A stretch of 64,000 nucleotides of DNA from assembly GCF_014235185.1 (NCBI RefSeq), contig NZ_CP060131.1:1991501-2055500 (forward strand). The letters run 5' to 3'. The position numbers and the translations under genes were made by a program. Below, piece after piece: positions 59,061-64,000 of the stretch. The notes beneath the pieces were generated by a model. The model was not told the DNA's origin. It made no database searches and saw only the letters and a program-made list of their open reading frames with translations. The stretch is from Pseudonocardia petroleophila. Lineage in GTDB: Bacteria > Actinomycetota > Actinomycetes > Mycobacteriales > Pseudonocardiaceae. Positions within the stretch are counted from its first letter, which is position 1. Each line of letters begins with the position of its first letter.

Positions 59061-59672
59061 TCAGACCGTGCCCGTGAGGTGGGCGTAGACGACGATGTTG
59101 TCCTCGTAGTCCCCCGAGCCGTCGTCGAACTCCCCGCCGCAGGTGATCAGGCGGAGCTCGGCGCGGTCCACGTCGCCGTAGACGGCGTCGCTGGGGAAGC
59201 TGTCCTTGGCGTACTGCTCCACCCGGTCGACGGTGAAGACGGCGGTGGTGCCGTCAGCGCGCCGGACCTGCACCTCGTCACCGGGTTCGGTGTCGCGCAG
59301 GCGGAAGAACACCCCCGGCTCGCCCTTCCAGTCGACGTGCGCGGCGAGCACCGCGGGCCCGATCTCGCCGGGGGTGGGTGAGAGGGAGTACCAGCCGGCG
59401 GTGGTGCCGTCGGGCGGGACCTCCATGGTGCCGTCGTCCTGCAGGCCCAGGTCCATCATCGCGCCGTCGACGTCGAGGGCCGGGATGACGACGCGCTCCG
59501 GACGGGACCCGGCCAGCGCCGTCGCCCCCGCCGCGGGTGCGGAGGTGACCGGCGCGGTGGCCGGGGCGGTGACGGAGGGTGCCGGGGCCGGGGCGCCGCC
59601 GCAGCCGGCGAGCAGCAGCGCGAGGGCCGCCCCCGCCACGAGGTGGCGGGGACGGCCGGTCGGGATGCGCAC
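59061..59672 (-). CDS. Class F sortase
   Basis: A 203-residue protein with a signal peptide and lipobox-like LLLAGCGG, then an Ala/Pro linker and the sortase barrel. Catalytic residues: His in VLAAHVDW (about 112) and Cys in LRLITCGGEF (about 176). The C-terminal YEDNIVVYAHL is the usual class F ending. It may anchor surface proteins or act as an outer-face transpeptidase. The neighbouring excalibur-domain gene on the same strand may encode its substrate. Confidence 0.88.
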   Translation of the reverse strand: MRIPTGRPRHLVAGAALALLLAGCGGAPAPAPSVTAPATAPVTSAPAAGATALAGSRPERVVIPALDVDGAMMDLGLQDDGTMEVPPDGTTAGWYSLSPTPGEIGPAVLAAHVDWKGEPGVFFRLRDTEPGDEVQVRRADGTTAVFTVDRVEQYAKDSFPSDAVYGDVDRAELRLITCGGEFDDGSGDYEDNIVVYAHLTGTV

Positions 59673-59674
59673 GC

Positions 59675-60109
59675 TCAGCGGGCGGAGTGCGCGCGACGGC
59701 GCGCGGCGGCCGCGGCCGCGCCGAGGACCAGCACCCCGCCGACGAGGAACGGAACGGGCTCCGAGCCGGAGGTGCCGTCACCGGTGTCGACGCCGCCGCG
59801 CGGCACGACGGACACCTGGGGCTCCGCGACCGGCGGGGTGGTGGGTGCGGCGGCCTCGGGCTCCTCGTCGACCGGGTCGGTGGTCTGCGCCGGGGTGGCC
59901 GAGTCGTAGTCGTAGTTCTCGCAGGCCAGGCCGTTGTCGTTGGCGTCGAGGCGCTCGGGGTCGCCCGGGAGCAGCGCGGCCTGCGCCTCCTCCTGGGAGG
60001 AGAAGTCCTTGCAGTCGCGGTCGCCGGTCTGGGCGAGCGCCACGCCGGCGAGGGGGAGCGTCGCGGCGGCGGCCGCGACGAGGGACACGGTGAGGGTGCG
60101 GAGTCGCAT
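59675..60109 (-). CDS. Excalibur calcium-binding domain surface protein
   Basis: A 144-residue protein with a signal peptide (about residues 1-26), an excalibur-type calcium-binding motif (DCKDFSSQEEAQAALLPGDPERLDANDNGLACENY, about 32-66), a Pro/Thr linker, and a C-terminal hydrophobic helix followed by an Arg-rich tail. That layout is of a membrane- or wall-anchored protein, though no LPxTG is seen. It ends two bases before the sortase gene, so they share a transcript. Confidence 0.82.
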   Translation of the reverse strand: MRLRTLTVSLVAAAAATLPLAGVALAQTGDRDCKDFSSQEEAQAALLPGDPERLDANDNGLACENYDYDSATPAQTTDPVDEEPEAAAPTTPPVAEPQVSVVPRGGVDTGDGTSGSEPVPFLVGGVLVLGAAAAAARRRAHSAR

Positions 60110-60223
60110 GGGGGTCCTCTGACGTCGTCGTCGAAGTGCGGGGAGCAACGCGCTCCGCCCGGGGGAGCGGCGGGGAGCGCGTACCGACGGCCTTCGCGAA
60201 CGGGACGAGGTGTGTTACACCGG

Positions 60224-60905
60224 TCACTCCCGCGGACGCTCCACGCCGGTGCGGCGGCGGACCGGTTCGCTGTGGACGTGGGTGCGGATGCGCAGCATCG
60301 GGTCGTCGGAGGGTTCGATGCCGTCGGTCAGGCGCATGGGGTCGTGGACGAGGATGTCGCCGTCGCGCTCTCGCTCGGTGTCCGGGCCGGTGATCTCGAC
60401 GGCGCCGAGCTCGACCCACTCGCCGTCGGCGGGCCAGGCCTTGCCCGCGTCGGTAGTGCGGGTCGGCGGTGGCCCGCTGCTCGGGGGGCAGGCTGTGCTC
60501 GCCCTTCTCCGGCGACCAGCGGAAGCGGACGTAGCGACCGGCGCCGCGGGCGTCGACGAGCCGGAACGCGTTGAGCGAGTTGAACGCCGCGGTGGCCCAC
60601 GACAGCGGAGGCTGGCCCGACTCGGCCGCGACCGTGGCGCCCGCCTCGGCGATGTCGGGGTGCTCGGCCAGGAAGCGCTCGGTGGCCTCCTCGCCCTCCC
60701 CCTGCGCGGCGATGAGGTCCCGGAACCCCTCCGGGGTGCCGGCGGGGAAGACGGGCCAGTCCTGGCAGACGAGGTCGGTGGCCGTGAACGTGCCGGTGGG
60801 GACGACGCCGTCCTCGTTGGTGACCCGGCACCCGGGCCGGGATCCCAGCACCCGGGCGACCGTGCCGGCGAGGTCCCGGGCCAGGGGCCCGAGGCTGACG
60901 AATCG
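60224..60905 (-). pseudogene. Catalase-family peroxidase pseudogene
   Basis: Pieces of a catalase-related peroxidase are joined out of context. GVVPTGTFTAT (N-terminal region) runs straight into TDLVCQDWPVFPAGTPEGF, from the middle of the usual protein, implying an internal deletion. AAFNSLNAFR and YVRFRWSPEKGEHSLPPE follow. A frame change then gives TTDAGKAWPADGEWVELGAVEI, and the typical C-terminal end DGIEPSDDPMLRIRTHVHSEPVRRR stops at 60224-60226. The heme-domain His is lost. It is a decayed gene on the serA strand. Confidence 0.75.
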
Positions 60906-60935
60906 TGACGGCGGACACCACGCGGAGCGCGAGGG

Positions 60936-62135
60936 TCAGGGGCGCCAGGACCTCAGCCAGATGGTCTCCGGCGAGCGCAGGAGCTCGGACAGGGCGGCCT
61001 CGGTCACCACGGCGTCGGTGTCGGTGACGACGTAGCCCTGCTCCCCGCTCGTCGACAGGGACTGGCCGATGACGTTGACGCCGGTGTCGGCCAGCAGCTG
61101 GTTGATGCCGGCCAGGACGCCGGGGCGGCTCGTGTGCAGGTAGCCCATCCGGAACGCGCCCGCGGGGGTCGGCGGCGCGACCTGGGGCAGGTTCACCGAC
61201 AGGGCGGTGGCGCCCGCCGTGGCGAAGCCGATCAGCTTGGTGGAGACGAAGTGGCCGATCTCCTCCTGCGCCTCCTGCGTCGACCCGCCGACGTGCGGGG
61301 TGAGGATGACGTTGTCGAGGCCGCGCAGCGGCGACTCGAACGCGTCGCCCTGGGCCTTGGGCTCGATCGGGAAGACGTCGATCGCCGCGCCGGACAGGTG
61401 GCCGGACAGGATGTGCTCACGCAGCACGGCGTCGTCGACGACCATCCCGCGCGAGGCGTTGATGAACACCGAGCCCGGCTTCATCTTCGCGAACTGGTCG
61501 GCGCCGAACAGGCCCGCGTTGCCGGGCCTGCCGTCGACGTGCAGGCTCACGATGTCGGCCTGGGCGAGCAGCGCGTCGAGCGAGGGGACGCGCCGGGCGT
61601 TGCCGTGGGCCAGCCGGTCGGCGGTGTCGTAGAAGATCACCCGCAGTCCGACGGCCTCCGCGAGGTTGGACAGCTGCGTGCCGATGTTGCCGTAGCCGAC
61701 GATGCCGAGCGTCCGTCCGCGGACCTCGTGGCTGCCCTTGGCCGACTTGTCCCACACGCCGTCGTGCATGCGCTGGGTCTTCTCGGGCAGCCGGCGCGTG
61801 AGGGTGAGGATCTCGCCGAGCACCAGCTCGACGACGCTGCGGGTGTTGGAGAACGGGGCGTTGAAGACCGCGATGCCGCGCTCGGCGGCGTCGGCGAGGT
61901 CGACCTGGTTGGTGCCGATGCAGAAGCAGCCGACGGCCAGCAGGTCCTTCCCGGCCTCCAGCACCCGCGAGGTGATCTTCGTGTTGGAGCGGATCCCGAG
62001 CAGGGAGACGCCCGGCAGCTCGTCGAGCAGCTCGTCCTCGCTCAGGGAGCCCGAGCGCACGTCGACCTCGAAGCCCGCGGCGCGGAACGCCTCGGCCGCG
62101 ACCGGGTGGATGTTTTCCAGGAGGAGCACCTTCAC
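60936..62135 (-). CDS. serA: D-3-phosphoglycerate dehydrogenase
   Basis: A 399-residue enzyme with the shorter E. coli-type layout. The NAD-binding fold contains VGYGNIGTQLSNLAEAVGLRVIFYD (about residues 148-172). Catalytic Arg is in INASRGMVV, Glu follows, and His is in ILTPHVGGST. A C-terminal ACT domain (about 325-399, HTSRPGVLAGINQLLADTGVNVIGQ) is expected to bind serine for feedback inhibition. It catalyses the first step of serine synthesis. ATG 62135. Confidence 0.93.
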   Translation of the reverse strand: MKVLLLENIHPVAAEAFRAAGFEVDVRSGSLSEDELLDELPGVSLLGIRSNTKITSRVLEAGKDLLAVGCFCIGTNQVDLADAAERGIAVFNAPFSNTRSVVELVLGEILTLTRRLPEKTQRMHDGVWDKSAKGSHEVRGRTLGIVGYGNIGTQLSNLAEAVGLRVIFYDTADRLAHGNARRVPSLDALLAQADIVSLHVDGRPGNAGLFGADQFAKMKPGSVFINASRGMVVDDAVLREHILSGHLSGAAIDVFPIEPKAQGDAFESPLRGLDNVILTPHVGGSTQEAQEEIGHFVSTKLIGFATAGATALSVNLPQVAPPTPAGAFRMGYLHTSRPGVLAGINQLLADTGVNVIGQSLSTSGEQGYVVTDTDAVVTEAALSELLRSPETIWLRSWRP

Positions 62136-62198
62136 CGGGTCAACCTAGACCAGCCGACCCCGGCCGCCGGAGACCACACGATCGGGTGACAGCATGTG

Positions 62199-62224
62199 GT
62201 TACCGAAACGCTGCACTGGGTAAC
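62199..62224. promoter_or_regulatory. Inverted repeat GTTACC-N14-GGTAAC in the serA upstream region
   Basis: GTTACC (62199-62204) and GGTAAC (62219-62224) form a perfect 6-bp inverted repeat between divergent serA and a small gene. It may be an operator for either gene; no regulator can be named. Confidence 0.35.
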
Positions 62225-62265
62225 TGCGATGGAGGGCTTGAGACACCCGATCGGAAGGAGCCCCG

Positions 62266-62472
62266 ATGAACACCCACGTCACCGGCGTCGGAGCGTACGA
62301 GGCGACCGACCGCGAGCTCGATGTGATGAACGCCCTGCGGCGTCTGCGCCCGGCGCTGGACCCCGAGCCCGGCGCCCGCGAGGCCGCGAAGCACCGCCTG
62401 ATGATGGTGCTGTCCGCGATGGAGCCCGAGGTCGCCCCCGCTCCGGGTCGCCGCCTGCACCTCGCCGGCTAG
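62266..62472 (+). CDS. Small hypothetical protein
   Basis: A 68-residue helical protein (ATDRELDVMNALRRLRPALDPEPGAREAAKHRLMMVLSAM) resembling the N-terminal segment of actinobacterial DUF5667-type regulatory proteins. GGAAGGAG precedes ATG 62266 at good spacing, supporting translation. Its end overlaps the convergent ApbE gene by four bases. Confidence 0.65.
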   Translation: MNTHVTGVGAYEATDRELDVMNALRRLRPALDPEPGAREAAKHRLMMVLSAMEPEVAPAPGRRLHLAG

Positions 62473-63188
62473 TCCCGCCGGCTCGGCACGACGAACACGG
62501 CCCGGTGCCCGCGCCCGGCCAGCCAGTCCTCGCCGTCGGAGCCGAGGGCGAACGCGGCCGTCGCGTCGACGTCGACGACGGTCAGCGAGTCGCCGACGAC
62601 CGTGACCGACGCGACCCCCTCCGACGGCCGCCCGGTGCGCCCGTCGACGACGTGGTTCCCCCGGCGCGCCGTCCCGGACGTGGCCACCGCGCCGGTGTGC
62701 AGCGGGACGACCGCCGCGACCCGGCCGGTGTCGTGCGGGTCCTCGACCCCGATCCGCCACGGTGCGGCGTCCGGGTCGAGCGTGCGGCAGACGACGTCGC
62801 CGCCCGCGGACAGGCAGAAGTCGGTCTCCGGCAGCGCGACGAGGTGGACCGCCGCGCGCTCCGCGGCCCAGCCCTTCACGACGCCGGACGGGTCGAGCGT
62901 GCCGTCGGGGCGGTGCACGTCGAACGCCCCGCCCGACGCCCGGCGCGCGGCGTCGCCGATCCCCAGGACCTCGGCGACCTCGGGCGGGCAGTCGGCGAGG
63001 GCGATCTCGCCGCGTCCGAGGCGGGAGATCACCGAGCCGGGCCGGTAGGTGCTGAAGACCCGGTCGGCCGCGCGCAGCACGGCCAGCGCGTCGGCCCAGG
63101 CGGCGCTGCCGCGGGCGTCGGCGGCGTGCCGGCCGCGCAGCGCGACGCTGATCGGCATCCCCATCACGTGCTCGACGTGCCGGATCAC
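62469..63188 (-). CDS. apbE: FAD:protein FMN transferase (ApbE family)
   Basis: A 239-residue enzyme. ApbE signatures: VFSTYRPGSVISRLGRGE near residue 45, GAFDVHRPDGTLDPSGVVKGWAAERA near residue 90, CLSAGGDVVCR near residue 125 and VATSGTARRGNHVVDGRTG near residue 175. It attaches FMN covalently to Thr in FMN-binding proteins outside the membrane, using FAD. GTG 63188 overlaps the stop of the FMN-binding gene by four bases, so enzyme and target are encoded together. Confidence 0.9.
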   Translation of the reverse strand: MIRHVEHVMGMPISVALRGRHAADARGSAAWADALAVLRAADRVFSTYRPGSVISRLGRGEIALADCPPEVAEVLGIGDAARRASGGAFDVHRPDGTLDPSGVVKGWAAERAAVHLVALPETDFCLSAGGDVVCRTLDPDAAPWRIGVEDPHDTGRVAAVVPLHTGAVATSGTARRGNHVVDGRTGRPSEGVASVTVVGDSLTVVDVDATAAFALGSDGEDWLAGRGHRAVFVVPSRRD

Positions 63189-63637
63189 GCCGGCGCCATC
63201 TGGTCGATGGCGCTCTGCAGCGACCCGAGGTAGCCCTCGGAGGTGACGGTCGCCCCGCTGACCATGTCGATGTCGGCGCTCTGCGCGGTCAGCGTCTCCT
63301 CCACCAGCACGGGCAGCGCGCGGGAGTTGATCTGCTGGTCCTCGCGGTTGCCCTGCGGGTACTGCACCACGTCGACGCCGGTGATCCGACCGTCGACCAC
63401 CGACAGCTGCACCTGGACCGGGCCCCAGCGGGTCTGCACCGCGGAGCCGGTGACGGTCGCCGACGCCGCCGCCGTCGCGGACGGGGAGGTCGTGGCCGGG
63501 GTCGGGGAGGTCGTCGCCGGTGCCGCGGCGGCCGGGACGACGTCCGGTCCGGAGGTCGAGGTCCGGTAGCCGAACAGCAGCGTCACGACCGCGACCGTGC
63601 CGAGGAACCACGCGCTGACCCGTCGCACGCCGCTCAC
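63185..63637 (-). CDS. FMN-binding domain protein
   Basis: A 150-residue protein with an N-terminal membrane anchor (about residues 7-22), an Ala/Thr/Pro linker (about 28-60) and an FMN-binding domain. The flavinylation motif VSGATVTS near residue 128 supplies the Thr to which ApbE links FMN. It probably carries electrons on the outer side of the membrane. GTG 63637 overlaps the upstream reductase stop (GTGA), and the next gene is apbE. Confidence 0.87.
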   Translation of the reverse strand: MSGVRRVSAWFLGTVAVVTLLFGYRTSTSGPDVVPAAAAPATTSPTPATTSPSATAAASATVTGSAVQTRWGPVQVQLSVVDGRITGVDVVQYPQGNREDQQINSRALPVLVEETLTAQSADIDMVSGATVTSEGYLGSLQSAIDQMAPA

Positions 63638-64000
63638 CACGCGAAGCTCTCGACGTGGAGCTGCGCGGCCGGCAGCCCGGCCGCGACGAGCGTGCGCCGG
63701 ACCGCCGCCGTCCACTCCTCGGGGCCGCAGACGTAGACGTCGCGCTCGGCGACGTCGGGCACCCAGCCGAGCAGGGCGGTGCGGTCGTCGGCCGGGCCGG
63801 AGCACAGCCAGGAGTCCGGGGCCCGGCGCGGACCCGGCAGGTGCAGCACCCGCAGGCCGCGCTCGCGGGCGAGGACGTCGAGCTCGCGGGCGAACAGCGG
63901 GGTGCCGCGCTGGATCAGCACGGCGTCGCCGGGGGCGTAGGGCAGGCCCTCGGCGAGCGCGCGCAGCGGCGTGACGCCGACCCCGGCCCCGACGAACGCG
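63634..64000 (-). CDS. Ferredoxin/ferric-reductase-type NAD(P)H flavin reductase, C-terminal part (partial)
   Basis: The visible 121 residues enter from the right edge and form the NAD(P)H-binding half of a ferredoxin-NADP reductase-like protein: GAGVGVTPLRALAE near the edge and DVYVCGPEEWTAAVRRTLVAAGLPAAQLHVESFAW at the end. In related actinobacterial clusters it is fused to a membrane ferric-reductase-like heme domain, which would lie outside this window. With the FMN-binding protein and ApbE it forms an electron-transfer operon. Confidence 0.82.
   Translation of the reverse strand, partial: AFVGAGVGVTPLRALAEGLPYAPGDAVLIQRGTPLFARELDVLARERGLRVLHLPGPRRAPDSWLCSGPADDRTALLGWVPDVAERDVYVCGPEEWTAAVRRTLVAAGLPAAQLHVESFAW

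Overview
The window is high-GC actinobacterial chromosome, most likely from a Pseudonocardiaceae member (Pseudonocardia-like; this is inference). The reasons are the overall base composition, many GTG starts, four-base gene overlaps, CarD, a WhiB-family protein, an MhuD-type heme monooxygenase, a class F sortase, and a gene order recalling the mycobacterial mhuD - hydrolase - mutY - carbonic anhydrase - radA - lpqE - carD - ispD - ispF - cysS block. That block is present here except that disA, which in mycobacteria follows radA, is absent from its expected position.

Layout. 1-9000: EEP nuclease/phosphatase, ankyrin protein, sirtuin, mhuD, molybdopterin oxidoreductase with a small membrane partner, M24 peptidase, alpha/beta hydrolase, 2'-5' RNA ligase-like protein, mutY and beta-carbonic anhydrase. 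9200-16830: Rv3587c-like protein, radA, lpqE, carD, ispD (lacking its usual CTP-binding loop), ispF, a VOC protein, cysS and rlmB. 16860-28140: zinc/manganese ABC transporter with a Zur-like palindrome, a LacI regulator, an acyltransferase broken by one amber codon, otsB-otsA, a ThrE exporter, and an MFS/MarR divergent pair.

28148-58000 is the mobile zone. A tRNA-Thr(TGT) gene carries an attachment site. A tyrosine integrase lies just inside it, and a 60-bp direct repeat of the tRNA 3' half recurs about 24.2 kb away (52373-52432). The enclosed element has an excisionase-like protein, a WhiB protein, a DUF2637 protein, a VirD4-type coupling ATPase, a DUF4913-like protein, a large MobF relaxase, a possible oriT, a decayed cytosine methyltransferase and two cargo blocks. 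One cargo block is an AT-richer TIGR04255-type trio between int and xis. The other is a five-gene operon (51769 to 47540) built around a PH-like/P-loop GTPase fusion. No Rep protein and no VirB4-like ATPase were seen, so it looks like an integrative mobilizable element. A third, shorter copy of the att core at 57964-58000 bounds a second segment (52433-57963) with an SGNH lipase, a short PucR-type regulator and a large LuxR-type ATPase regulator, but no integrase. This suggests tandem accretion at one tRNA.

58000-64000 returns to ordinary chromosome: a DUF2975/XRE/LuxR mini-operon with a recognisable promoter, a class F sortase with an excalibur-domain surface protein, a catalase-family pseudogene, serA, and the start of a flavin electron-transfer cluster (reductase, FMN-binding protein, ApbE) cut by the window edge.
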